From NCBI GenBank assembly GCA_017161075.1, contig CP046174.1:4216001-4280000 (forward strand): a stretch of DNA of 64,000 nucleotides. Direction: 5' to 3'. This DNA is from Erysipelotrichaceae bacterium 66202529. GTDB lineage: Bacteria; Bacillota_I; Bacilli_A; Erysipelotrichales; Erysipelotrichaceae. This document shows, piece by piece, positions 17,203 to 25,888 of the stretch. Numbering within the stretch: position 1 is the first letter of the stretch; each line of letters begins with the position of its first letter. The notes beneath the pieces are model-generated. The model ran no database searches and was not told where the DNA came from. It saw only the letters and a list, made by a program, of their open reading frames with translations. The position numbers were made by a program, and so were the translations under genes.

Positions 17203-17625
17203 TTACTTACAATCATAACGCCTGTGAAGTTCTTTCGTTAAATCATCGATATATAATTTCTGCAGCTTCTTCAAATCCCACGCTATTCCCGCAACAAGCC
17301 GCATCACAGGATGATGGATTTCTATCTTTTCCTCCAGAACTAGCAAACAGCCGCCATCCGCAAGACTCTGCAGCCGCCCTGACCAGTCCCCGGAAAACCG
17401 TTTGTTTTCCATATGGAAGGCATATAATGAATTCTGCTTTTTTTCTGTAATCGTAAACATGGTTTCATTTCCATTCGGATAGATTTCCCGAAAGGTCAGC
17501 GCATCTACTGTTTCTATACGCTTTATATCACTTCTCCATGCATACTGCGTAAGATCCGTCATTACCTCCCAGACTGCCGCAGAATCAAAGGGCAGCTCAC
17601 AACGCCAGGTTGAGCTTTTCATCAT
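17203..17625 (-). CDS. SRPBCC-fold small-molecule-binding protein
   Basis: 140 residues with the START/polyketide-cyclase pattern: a start strand STWRCELPFDSAAVWEVMTD, several beta strands, and a long C-terminal helix (WDLKKLQKLYIDDLTKEL). Such proteins bind hydrophobic ligands or act as cyclases; no catalytic residues can be named. The start overlaps the signal peptidase stop by four bases, so the pair is translationally coupled. Confidence 0.75.
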   Translation of the reverse strand: MMKSSTWRCELPFDSAAVWEVMTDLTQYAWRSDIKRIETVDALTFREIYPNGNETMFTITEKKQNSLYAFHMENKRFSGDWSGRLQSLADGGCLLVLEEKIEIHHPVMRLVAGIAWDLKKLQKLYIDDLTKELHRRYDCK

Positions 17626-18266
17626 GCCCCTCCATTGCGTACCATTTTTATTTTATTAAATGGAAACAGCACATACACATCCTTACCGCGAATATCCTCC
17701 CGCTTGAATGTACCAACACGACGGGAATCATAGGAAACAACACGATTATCCCCCATCAGGAAATATTCATCGTCCTTCAGAGTGCGCTTTTCAAAATCCT
17801 CTGTAAAATTATTGCCGTGACTGCGAATCTGTTTTGCATAGGAATTATTCAAATACGGCTCATCGAGCGGCAGGCCGTTTACATACACCACATCATCCTT
17901 TGCATAGATGGTATCTCCCGGCAAGCCGATGACGCGCTTTACCCAGTTTTCATCCTTTTCTTCATTATAAACAACGACAACATCAAACCGTTTAATGTCC
18001 TGAAATTTTGCACTGAACACATTCATGAGGCCAATTTCTCCATCCTCCAGCGTAGGATACATGCTTCTTCCATCCACACGTACCGGCTTGATGACAAAGG
18101 TCGTCAGCAGGAAAATGCAGACAAAGCAAATAACAAATGTCTTAACAAGATCCAGCAGCTCATATTTTAGCCCTTTTTTCTCTTCCTTTTTCTTTTTCGG
18201 CTTTATGTTTTCCGTTCCATCAATCACTGCCTGAAACGTTTCTTCCTTATGTTCTTTTTGATCCAT
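17622..18266 (-). CDS. lepB: Signal peptidase I
   Basis: 214-residue membrane-anchored serine protease that removes signal peptides from exported proteins. It has a lysine-rich cytoplasmic N-terminus, one membrane helix (VKTFVICFVCIFLLTTFVI, residues ~47-66), the serine box GRSMYPTL and the lysine box VKRVIGLPGD that form the Ser/Lys dyad, and the conserved GDNR near the end. The frame opens upstream at 18290, but the ATG at 18266 lies 7 bases from GGAAGGAG and is preferred. Its gene heads a three-gene run with the SRPBCC and NrdD-like genes. Confidence 0.95.
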   Translation of the reverse strand: MDQKEHKEETFQAVIDGTENIKPKKKKEEKKGLKYELLDLVKTFVICFVCIFLLTTFVIKPVRVDGRSMYPTLEDGEIGLMNVFSAKFQDIKRFDVVVVYNEEKDENWVKRVIGLPGDTIYAKDDVVYVNGLPLDEPYLNNSYAKQIRSHGNNFTEDFEKRTLKDDEYFLMGDNRVVSYDSRRVGTFKREDIRGKDVYVLFPFNKIKMVRNGGA

Positions 18267-18519
18267 AATGCACTCCTTCCTTAACAGCATGGTTTAATTA
18301 TAGCACTGCTTTTTTAAAACGAAACTCTTTTTTTCAAATGTTAAGAAAACCTTTTGTTGAGGAGATATCACATTTTACAAAAAGGTAAACATTTTCAATC
18401 TTTTCAGTATAAAAAAAGAAAACGGAGAACTGTTTGAACTGCCCCTATATATCCGTTATAATAAATATAGACAAAGAACACATTACAGCTTCATACTATA
18501 CGGAAATGAGGTGCCGCCC

Positions 18520-21135
18520 ATGTCTGAAAAAGATCGTTTCTGGAATTGTCTGGATAATTGCCGCAACATATTGGACTCTCTGCCAAATCCTGTGATTGTT
18601 ACAGATATGGACAAAATTGTACGCTATATCAATAAAGCAGCAAGAGCGATCGTTCCCTCACCCTGTGAGAATTTACTGAACCAGCCCTGCTGTAATTTTA
18701 ACACCCCCTATTGCCATACAGAGAACTGCTGTATTGAACGCTTTCTGCGCAATGAGAAGGGGGCCATACAATACGGGCCGGATGATCTCATAAACCGCGT
18801 GGATATCTCCTATCTCACGGATGAGGAGGGCAATCATATCGGCTATATCAATGTATCTACAGATGTGCGGGAGCTGATTGAGGTACAGCGACAGCTGAAG
18901 ATCAGTCAGGAGCGCTATGAGATTGCATTGCAGCAGGCACGCACAGCCCTATGGGAATATGATATAAAGGAACGCACCATTCAGCGTATCGATGCAATAC
19001 ACGGACAGTTTTCCGAAATCTTTCCAAATGAAGGAATCATATGCGATGTTCCAGACTCTTTGATTGAACAGGGCATTGTCTACAGGGATTCCATCGAGGA
19101 AATCGAAAGCATGTATGCCCAGTTAAAGGAGGGCTTAAAAAAGGTTTCCGGACAGCTGCATATGCGCAATATGAAGGGGGAGGAGCGATGGGTTGAAATC
19201 AGCTGTACGACTATTTATGATGAAACGGGAAGAGCTATAAAAGCAATCGGCATATCAAAAGATATTACAGAACAGAAGCAGCTGGAATACAGTTACCGGA
19301 ATGAGCGGGAGCTCCAGGAGGCAGTATCCACCGGATTCCTGAGTGTTTTTGAAGTAAATGTCACAAAGAACTGTGTCATCCTGATTGACAAGCATGCAAA
19401 GGGAAAGCTGCATAAGCCGTTATCTGAAATTACATATGATGAAATACTGGAGGCTACGCTGCAAAAGGTACATCCCGATACACAAAAACGGGTTCATAAC
19501 GCAATGAACCGCAATACGCTGTTAACGGAATATGCAAAGGGTGCGCGTGAACTTACAATCGAATATCAAAAGCTTGTAAATAATACATACCGCTGGATCA
19601 ACGCCTCTGTTCACCTATTAAAAAAAGAAGAAAGCAGTGATCTGTTTGCCCGTATGTTTCTTAAAGATATCCATTCACAGAAGGAAAAGGAAGCAAGGCT
19701 GCAGGAGGAGGTTCAGATTGATGCACTGACAAACACCTTTAACCGCAAGGGATTCATTGATCACGTCAATACGCTCCTGAATCATAAGCCGGATATACAG
19801 TGTGCACTCATGATTCTGGATATTGATAATTTCAAGGAGGTGAATGATACCTTCGGACACCTCTATGGAGATGCTGTGCTTTCAGAAACTGCTAAGAAAA
19901 TACAGCAATATTGCCGTGAGGATACATTGATTGGACGTCTTGGCGGAGATGAATTCATTGTCTTTTTTCCACAGTTAAGCAATGCAGAAGCAATTCAGCA
20001 TATCGCAGAACGCCTGCAGCAGGCGCTGATGAATACATATACCTCAGGCAGTCATACGGTACGCACGAGTATTTCCATGGGAATTGCCTTTTATCCGGTA
20101 CATGGAGTAACCTTTACTGAGCTGTATGATAAAGCAGATACAGCGATGTATCACTGTAAAAAGAATGGAAAAAATAAGTGGTCTGTCTATGATGAGAAAA
20201 TGAAGCGCACACAGCAGATCATAGAGCGGCTGGAAGCTGATCCTGTAAATGATACGCAACTGAACAAGCCGTTTGAAGGCAATATCGGTGAATATATTTT
20301 CCGTATTCTGTATCGCAGGGATAAGATGGACGATACGACCATCCGTACGGTGCTTGAGCTGGTCGCAAGGCATTACGGTATGCAGTATTTCTATGTTATG
20401 GATTTTGACAGAGAAGGCCGCACCCTGTATCCGCTTCTTATCTGGGGTGAGCAGAATCAAAATCTGTATGCGGAATTAAAGGCTGAGGAACAAACGGCTG
20501 TGTTGAATTTCCTTGCGTCTGTCCATACGGAAACCGATCAGATATGGTTCATAGAAAATCGGGAACAGGACTGCTTTACCCGACTGCCTAAAGAAATTAT
20601 GGAGAAATTGCATATGCAGGCACTGGCACATATGAGTGTACCGGTATCTATTCACCACGATGTATTGATCGGCTTTGCGGACTTGTGTGAGAGGCATAGC
20701 TTCAGCCGTGAGGAAAGAAATGACATTCGGACAGTATTTGAAGTTATCGTTACCTTCCTGCGTGATCAAAGGCAGCGCATACAGCAGAAAAAATATACGG
20801 ATACGCTGCTCTCTCTATTAAACAATCTGGGTAATTCCGTATATGTTATCAATCCGCATACCTATGAGCTGATTTACTTCAATCAGAGTCTTCGTGAGGT
20901 ATTTTGCGGCATTGAAACAGGAAAGATATGCTATCGGGTCTTTCGCTGCAAGGACACCCCATGCAGTGACTGTCCGATACAAAAGCTATCCCAGAATGCT
21001 TCATCCGCCACAGCTGATATTTTCAATGCAAAGCTGCAGGCTGTTATCAAAACCACGGCTGCCTATGTGGAATGGTACGATCATCAGAAATATGTACTCC
21101 TATCCTGTGTGGATGTTACAAAATACAACCGCTGA
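18520..21135 (+). CDS. Multi-PAS diguanylate cyclase (GGDEF protein)
   Basis: 871 residues, cytoplasmic. Order: PAS (~12-125, with a Cys-rich stretch containing CNFNTPYCHTENCC), PAS (~130-255), a further PAS-like region (~265-390), GGDEF domain (~400-560, motif RLGGDEF intact, so cyclic-di-GMP synthesis is likely), a GAF-like region (~580-755) and a C-terminal PAS with CKDTPCSDC. The inhibitory I-site (RxxD nine to six residues before GGDEF) reads RxxT, so product inhibition may be lost. The cysteine sets could bind metal, iron-sulphur or sense redox state. The frame opens with a GTG at 18511; the ATG at 18520 after GAGGTG fits better. Confidence 0.9.
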   Translation: MSEKDRFWNCLDNCRNILDSLPNPVIVTDMDKIVRYINKAARAIVPSPCENLLNQPCCNFNTPYCHTENCCIERFLRNEKGAIQYGPDDLINRVDISYLTDEEGNHIGYINVSTDVRELIEVQRQLKISQERYEIALQQARTALWEYDIKERTIQRIDAIHGQFSEIFPNEGIICDVPDSLIEQGIVYRDSIEEIESMYAQLKEGLKKVSGQLHMRNMKGEERWVEISCTTIYDETGRAIKAIGISKDITEQKQLEYSYRNERELQEAVSTGFLSVFEVNVTKNCVILIDKHAKGKLHKPLSEITYDEILEATLQKVHPDTQKRVHNAMNRNTLLTEYAKGARELTIEYQKLVNNTYRWINASVHLLKKEESSDLFARMFLKDIHSQKEKEARLQEEVQIDALTNTFNRKGFIDHVNTLLNHKPDIQCALMILDIDNFKEVNDTFGHLYGDAVLSETAKKIQQYCREDTLIGRLGGDEFIVFFPQLSNAEAIQHIAERLQQALMNTYTSGSHTVRTSISMGIAFYPVHGVTFTELYDKADTAMYHCKKNGKNKWSVYDEKMKRTQQIIERLEADPVNDTQLNKPFEGNIGEYIFRILYRRDKMDDTTIRTVLELVARHYGMQYFYVMDFDREGRTLYPLLIWGEQNQNLYAELKAEEQTAVLNFLASVHTETDQIWFIENREQDCFTRLPKEIMEKLHMQALAHMSVPVSIHHDVLIGFADLCERHSFSREERNDIRTVFEVIVTFLRDQRQRIQQKKYTDTLLSLLNNLGNSVYVINPHTYELIYFNQSLREVFCGIETGKICYRVFRCKDTPCSDCPIQKLSQNASSATADIFNAKLQAVIKTTAAYVEWYDHQKYVLLSCVDVTKYNR

Positions 21136-21149
21136 TTTGTAAAAGCACA

Positions 21150-21190
21150 AAGCCTCCTTAGAAAATCACTTTTGACAGGAGGCTTTTTTG
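21150..21190 (+). terminator. Rho-independent terminator between the cyclase gene and rpoN
   Basis: An 8-bp stem AAGCCTCC/GGAGGCTT (21150-21157 with 21178-21185), a 20-base loop and a T6 run. It ends the cyclase transcript and, with a weaker tail, may also end the convergent rpoN transcript. Confidence 0.8.
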
Positions 21191-21213
21191 TATGCCTGTG
21201 AAATCTGATATTT

Positions 21214-22431
21214 CTATTTTTGTTTTCTTTCCTTTGATCCGGGAATATGTAAAATAGAACGATACTTCGCGATTCCCCTTCTTGAAACATACAAATCAAG
21301 CTCTTCCAGCATGACAACAAGATCCTGATCACGGTAGGGGCAATGCTTATCCTCTGTATCCACAAGCTTTTGTATTGCTTTCAGTATGGAATCTTTACTG
21401 CTTCCCTCCTTTGTCGCTGATACAAACAAATCCTTAACCGCATAAATTTCATTTTGGAAAACATAATACTTGTTCGACAGTGTCCGTGATACAGTGGATT
21501 CATGAAACCCTGTTTTCTTTGCAATATCCATCAATGTACAAGGCTGCAGCTCATCCATGTATAGAAAATGATTTCTCTGTATATGCACAAGCTCATTCAC
21601 CATCATAAGCAATGTCCTGTTTCGTTTATGCAAATGGTCTATAAAATAATAGGCTTCATCAAAATATTCCCGCAGCTCCTTCATTTCTTCCTTCATTACC
21701 AGAAGCTCATCCTCAATCTGAAAATGTCCCAGCTGCTTTGGTATGATTTCTATTTCTCCATCCTGCGCCTGAATTTCAAAATCCGGTAAAGCTGGTGGTG
21801 GACACTCTGCCCCATAGGAACTGCATGGATATGGCTGGCATTCCTGTATTTCCTTCAGACAGGCATACACCTGTTCAAGAGATAAATGACAGGCGGCTGC
21901 AATCGCTTTATAGTCCTTGTGTATGATTTCCTTTGCATACTGTGTGAAAATCTTTTCTGCCGCATGCTTTCCTTTTCTCAGCAACTGTACCCGTATGCTA
22001 TCCCTGCAGCCTTCTGCAGCAACACCGCACGGCTCAAACGACTGCAGCAGCTGAAGACTTTTTTGTATGACAGTTTCCTGTGTTTGCAGGAGCTGAGCAT
22101 ATTCATGTACCGAGGCCGTGAGGAATCCATTCTCATCGAGGGATTCAATCAGATAACTGCAGACAGTCTCGTTAAAAGCAGAACGGCAGGTATGCAGCTG
22201 CATATACAAATCGTCTTTGAGCGTTTGTTTCATGGAAACCGTTTCCTGCAGGAGCTGATGCATATCCGCAGACGGTGTGTATTCAATCACCGGATTCCGC
22301 TCTGCCAGTGCCTTTATGTACTCCAGCAAATCCTGCTTACTCATTTTTAAAATATCCAGTGAGTTTTTCATAGTCTGTGATAACTGCAGGGTCTGTGACA
22401 GCTTTTGTGTATAAATAAATTTATGCTCCAA
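21214..22431 (-). CDS. rpoN: RNA polymerase sigma-54 factor
   Basis: 405 residues. The N-terminus is Gln/Leu-rich (TQKLSQTLQLSQTM, the activator-interacting region I), followed by the core-binding region, a helix-turn-helix (MDIAKKTGFHESTVSRTLSNK) and a C-terminal RpoN box, SRRGIAKYR. The usual box is ARRTVAKYR, so Ala-Arg-Arg-Thr-Val has become Ser-Arg-Arg-Gly-Ile. Two starts are open: GTG 22449 and TTG 22431. A sigma-54 promoter at 22458-22474 would start RNA at about 22449, and GGAGGG lies 6 bases before the TTG, so TTG is chosen. The protein serves the LevR-type activators on both sides. Confidence 0.93.
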   Translation of the reverse strand: MEHKFIYTQKLSQTLQLSQTMKNSLDILKMSKQDLLEYIKALAERNPVIEYTPSADMHQLLQETVSMKQTLKDDLYMQLHTCRSAFNETVCSYLIESLDENGFLTASVHEYAQLLQTQETVIQKSLQLLQSFEPCGVAAEGCRDSIRVQLLRKGKHAAEKIFTQYAKEIIHKDYKAIAAACHLSLEQVYACLKEIQECQPYPCSSYGAECPPPALPDFEIQAQDGEIEIIPKQLGHFQIEDELLVMKEEMKELREYFDEAYYFIDHLHKRNRTLLMMVNELVHIQRNHFLYMDELQPCTLMDIAKKTGFHESTVSRTLSNKYYVFQNEIYAVKDLFVSATKEGSSKDSILKAIQKLVDTEDKHCPYRDQDLVVMLEELDLYVSRRGIAKYRSILHIPGSKERKQK

Positions 22432-22457
22432 AAGAATCCCTCCTCTCACCCATATTC

Positions 22458-22474
22458 TAGCAAGAATTGTGCCA
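22458..22474 (-). promoter_or_regulatory. Sigma-54 (-24/-12) promoter of rpoN
   Basis: The minus strand reads TGGCAC-AATTC-TTGCTA, 27 bases before the rpoN TTG start. Spacing and both elements match consensus. This suggests that sigma-54 drives its own gene, with the divergent LevR-type activator as the likely partner. Confidence 0.82.
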
Positions 22475-22497
22475 CAGAAGCTATGTAAATTTTAATC

Positions 22498-22526
22498 TTG
22501 ACATTTATTTTCTTTGAAATTACTAT
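22498..22526 (+). promoter_or_regulatory. Sigma-A promoter of the LevR-type regulator gene (system 2)
   Basis: TTGACA (22498-22503), 17-base spacer, TACTAT (22521-22526). RNA would start near 22533, leaving a ~14-base leader made almost entirely of the AAAGGGG ribosome site. It is back to back with the rpoN sigma-54 promoter. Confidence 0.75.
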
Positions 22527-22546
22527 TCTATCAAAGGGGTGATAGT

Positions 22547-25279
22547 GTGAAAGAGAAAATTCTCGCAATCATCAGAAGAAATTGTGAACAGCATTTGTTT
22601 GAACGTAATACGGCAGGGGAAATCAGTGAGGAGGTTCATGTGAGCCGAAATGAAGTTGCCGCAGCACTGCAAAATCTGACAAAACAGAAGAAGCTGATTA
22701 AAATTGAATCCAGACCACTGTATTTTTTAGACAGAGTGTATATGGAGCAGGAATACCAAACACAGATACCGGAAAGCAGCTATCCATCACTCGAGCTTCT
22801 TCTGGCATACTGCAAAAAGGAACCGCAGGATTTTGACAAGCTGATCGGTCATGACGGAAGTCTGGCTGAACTGATCCGCCAATGCAAGGCAACCATTGCG
22901 TATCCACCGGATGGACTTCCCCTGATGCTATATGGGCCGACAGGATCCGGTAAGAGTCTGATTGCAAGACTTGCATTTGAATATGCCAGAAACAAAGGAT
23001 TACTGGCTGATCAGGGAAAATTCATTGCGGTAAACTGTAGTGAATATGCAAATAATCCGGAATTACTAACTGCCAATCTGTTTGGCTATGTCAAGGGTGC
23101 ATTTACCGGTGCGGATCAGAACAAGGCAGGGCTCATTGAGCTGGCAAACGGCGGGGTCTTGTTTCTCGATGAAGTGCATAATCTCAAGGCGGAATGTCAG
23201 GAAAAGCTGTTTCAGTTCATGGATCGCGCCATCTATCACAGAGTAGGTGACAATGAAACCTGGTATACCTCAAGGGTTCGCCTGATCCTTGCGACAACCG
23301 AGCCGCCGGAAGAGGTATTACTGAAAACACTGCAGCGAAGAATCCCTATGACGATAACGGTTCCCGGCTTGAAGCAGCGGGGTGTACAGGAAAAGGTTCA
23401 GCTTTTATATGCAATGTTCAAGGAAGAAGAACAACGCCTGCATAAAACGATACTGCTTAGTACCAAGGTGTACAATATACTGCTTTCCCATGATTTTACA
23501 GGCAATATCGGCGGCTTAAAAAGCTGTGTGCAATCCTGCTGTATCAACTCCCTTTTTCAGGATAGCGATCATAAGGAAATGCAGATACAGCTCGTAAGCC
23601 TTCCTTCTCATATCCTCAATGATATCACTGAGAAAAGCTCTGTCTACACGACCTCTACAGAATATATACGTTTACAGGATCTTATGAGCTTTATTCATAC
23701 AGACAAGGAAATCATACGGCTGAATGAGGAGCTGCTGAAGCACTTCGCTGCATTTGAACAGCATGAAATCGACGAGGAAGCCTATATCAGGAAATGCTGT
23801 CATGCTGTATGGAAATATTTTGATAACACGCTGCTTTCTGAATCACAGGCGCAGCAAAAAGATTTTTATCAAAGCGGCATACAGCATATCTTCGGGATCG
23901 TAAGCGGTCAGTATAAGCTGGCAATCAGCAATAACGATGTGTTATCTGTATGCAGCTATCTCAACGCATACACAAAGGACTATCACAGCTTTAGGAACTG
24001 GTCACTGAAGAACAGGGAGAAGACAGAATTGTTTCTCAGCTATATGAAAACACGATTCCCCAGAGAATACAGTCTTGCTTCAGAAATCGGAAATTATCTG
24101 ACCTCCTATCTGGATATCGATATCCTGCCAATGACCATCATAACCTTTATCCTGTATTTCAAAAATCTGTTTAAGGATGAGCAGCACCAGAAACGCACCG
24201 GTGTCATACTGGCACATGGATTTTCCACAGCCAGCAGCATTGCGGATGCCGTTAATAAGTCCCTGGGAAGCTATGTATTCGATGCCATCGACATGCCGTT
24301 AAATGTGGATATGGGCTCCATACTGGATCAGCTGAATACCTATCTGAAAAAGCTGGGAGGTACGCAGGAGCTGTTTCTTCTCGTGGATATGGGAAGTCTG
24401 GAGGAAATATATAAGGGGCTTCATCTCAATAATGTTAACATTGGCATTATCAACAATATCAGCACAAAAGCAGCACTGGAAATCGGCATCGGCATGCTGC
24501 ACAACCAGACGATGGAGGATATCTTTAAGCGTGTTGTGAGCGGTAATGTAACCAGCTATCATATTGAACGCAACAGACAGAAAAAACATGCAATTCTCTG
24601 TTCCTGTGCAAGTGGTATGGGTACAGCCGAAAAGCTGAAGCAGACAATCGAGGATTCTTTGCCGCTTCAAAGCGAAATCGCCGTCCTGGCATATGACTAT
24701 AATGAATTGGTGGAAAAGGGAATGAACAGTACATTATTTGACAGCTACCATATCCTGTGCGTTATCGGAACACTGAATCCCAACATTGAACAGCTGTACT
24801 TTATACCGATTGAAGATTTGATTATCAATGATACGATCGACGGATTTGATCAATGTCTGGAAGATGTGATGACGAAGGAACAGCTGATCTGTTTTAAAAA
24901 GAACATCCTAAAAAACTTCTCCTTGTCCAATATCATGAACAGTCTCACCATATTGAATCCCAATAAGCTGCTGGAGCATATTGCAGATGCCATTGACAGA
25001 TTGCAAACCATTCTTTCCGTACAGCTTGCCAACAATACCTGCTTTGGTTTATATGTACATATGAGCTGCCTGATTGAACGCCTGGTTATGAATAAGGGAA
25101 TTGAGCTGTATCCGGATATGCTGGCGTTTGAAGAAAATCAAACAGCATTTATCGCACAGGTAAAAACCGCATTTACAGATGTGGAGCAATTTTACGGTGT
25201 TCAGATACCGGTCGCAGAAATCGGTTATGTATACGATTATGTAAAAAATGATTTGAATTATATAAAATTTCACTCATAA
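22547..25279 (+). CDS. LevR-type sigma-54-dependent activator with PRDs (system 2)
   Basis: 910 residues, same plan as the system-1 activator: winged helix (1-70); AAA+ with Walker A GPTGSGKS (130-137), GAFTGA (184-189) and Walker B VLFLDE; PRD1; EIIA-like domain with VILAHGFSTASS; EIIB-like domain with LCSCASGMGTAEKLK; C-terminal PRD2 with YVHMSCLIERL. All active motifs are present. Starts at GTG 22547 after AAAGGGGTG; an upstream TTG-led extension (22514) overlaps the promoter and is rejected. The PTS-2 operon with three sigma-54 promoters follows directly. GfrR of Salmonella, which drives a glucoselysine/fructoselysine PTS, is a good functional model. Confidence 0.93.
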   Translation: MKEKILAIIRRNCEQHLFERNTAGEISEEVHVSRNEVAAALQNLTKQKKLIKIESRPLYFLDRVYMEQEYQTQIPESSYPSLELLLAYCKKEPQDFDKLIGHDGSLAELIRQCKATIAYPPDGLPLMLYGPTGSGKSLIARLAFEYARNKGLLADQGKFIAVNCSEYANNPELLTANLFGYVKGAFTGADQNKAGLIELANGGVLFLDEVHNLKAECQEKLFQFMDRAIYHRVGDNETWYTSRVRLILATTEPPEEVLLKTLQRRIPMTITVPGLKQRGVQEKVQLLYAMFKEEEQRLHKTILLSTKVYNILLSHDFTGNIGGLKSCVQSCCINSLFQDSDHKEMQIQLVSLPSHILNDITEKSSVYTTSTEYIRLQDLMSFIHTDKEIIRLNEELLKHFAAFEQHEIDEEAYIRKCCHAVWKYFDNTLLSESQAQQKDFYQSGIQHIFGIVSGQYKLAISNNDVLSVCSYLNAYTKDYHSFRNWSLKNREKTELFLSYMKTRFPREYSLASEIGNYLTSYLDIDILPMTIITFILYFKNLFKDEQHQKRTGVILAHGFSTASSIADAVNKSLGSYVFDAIDMPLNVDMGSILDQLNTYLKKLGGTQELFLLVDMGSLEEIYKGLHLNNVNIGIINNISTKAALEIGIGMLHNQTMEDIFKRVVSGNVTSYHIERNRQKKHAILCSCASGMGTAEKLKQTIEDSLPLQSEIAVLAYDYNELVEKGMNSTLFDSYHILCVIGTLNPNIEQLYFIPIEDLIINDTIDGFDQCLEDVMTKEQLICFKKNILKNFSLSNIMNSLTILNPNKLLEHIADAIDRLQTILSVQLANNTCFGLYVHMSCLIERLVMNKGIELYPDMLAFEENQTAFIAQVKTAFTDVEQFYGVQIPVAEIGYVYDYVKNDLNYIKFHS

Positions 25280-25304
25280 GTGTGCCCTGTGGCACACTTT
25301 TTGC
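25278..25304 (+). terminator. Terminator that shares its arm with a sigma-54 promoter
   Basis: Stem AAGTGTGCC/GGCACACTT (25278-25286 with 25291-25299), loop CTGT, followed by TTTTT (25298-25302). It starts inside the regulator stop codon. Its right arm is the -24 box of the first PTS-2 promoter. Confidence 0.65.
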
Positions 25305-25306
25305 TT
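25290..25306 (+). promoter_or_regulatory. Sigma-54 promoter 1 of PTS-2
   Basis: TGGCAC-ACTTT-TTGCTT, followed by GTAT as in the two other copies. The -24/-12 match is full. It overlaps the regulator terminator. Confidence 0.7.
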
Positions 25307-25357
25307 GTATACCGATGAGACATGTAAGCAAAGAAAAAAAGAAAACAATACGCTCTG

Positions 25358-25374
25358 TGGCACAATCCTTGCTT
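25358..25374 (+). promoter_or_regulatory. Sigma-54 promoter 2 of PTS-2
   Basis: TGGCAC-AATCC-TTGCTT then GTAT, 68 bases downstream of copy 1. Full consensus match. Confidence 0.82.
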
Positions 25375-25414
25375 GTATGCTGTTGAGCAGCAATGCCTTT
25401 AAAACCAGACTGTG

Positions 25415-25431
25415 TGGTACAGAATTTGCTT
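25415..25431 (+). promoter_or_regulatory. Sigma-54 promoter 3 of PTS-2
   Basis: TGGTAC-AGAAT-TTGCTT then GTAT, 57 bases after copy 2 and 26 bases before the EIIA start. One base differs from consensus in the -24 box. Confidence 0.78.
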
Positions 25432-25456
25432 GTATGAAAATGAAAGGAGAATCAGC

Positions 25457-25876
25457 TTGAGAAAAATTACGATAGCTTCGCATGGTGAGTTTGCGAAGGG
25501 ACTGAAGCATTCCATAGCTTTGATTGTTGGAAATCTCGCAGATGATATCAATACCTTCTGCCTGTATCCATCTCAAAGCCCAATGGATTTTAAGGAACAG
25601 ATGGAGGAGGAGATCAAAAAGCATCCCGAAAACGAATATGTCTTTCTGTGTGATATCAAAGGAGGCAGTGTCCATACGGTATGTTCGCAGCTGTGCCGGT
25701 ATGATAACGTCAAGGTATTCAGCGGCACGAATATGAATCTTGTTCTCGATCTGCTGTTATCCGGTACAGAAACAATTATGAATGAACAGAAGGAAATACT
25801 TTTAAAGCATGCAAGAGATGGAATAACACTTATGACCAGGGTTGATCTGGTCGAAAAAAAGGACGAGGAGTTCTAG
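25457..25876 (+). CDS. PTS mannose-family EIIA component (system 2)
   Basis: 139 residues. The phosphorylated histidine lies in TIASHGEFAKGLKHS (about His9), and FLCDIKGGSV is the second family block. No ATG is in frame near the start; TTG at 25457, seven bases after AAAGGAG, is the only start that fits the family N-terminus. First gene of the PTS-2 operon. Confidence 0.92.
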   Translation: MRKITIASHGEFAKGLKHSIALIVGNLADDINTFCLYPSQSPMDFKEQMEEEIKKHPENEYVFLCDIKGGSVHTVCSQLCRYDNVKVFSGTNMNLVLDLLLSGTETIMNEQKEILLKHARDGITLMTRVDLVEKKDEEF

Positions 25877-25888
25877 GGAGGTAGAAGC

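Noticed and set aside
22514..22546. Longer N-terminus for the system-2 activator (TTG start at 22514)
   Set aside because: It would lie over the -10 box and the ribosome site of a good sigma-A promoter; GTG at 22547 is better.
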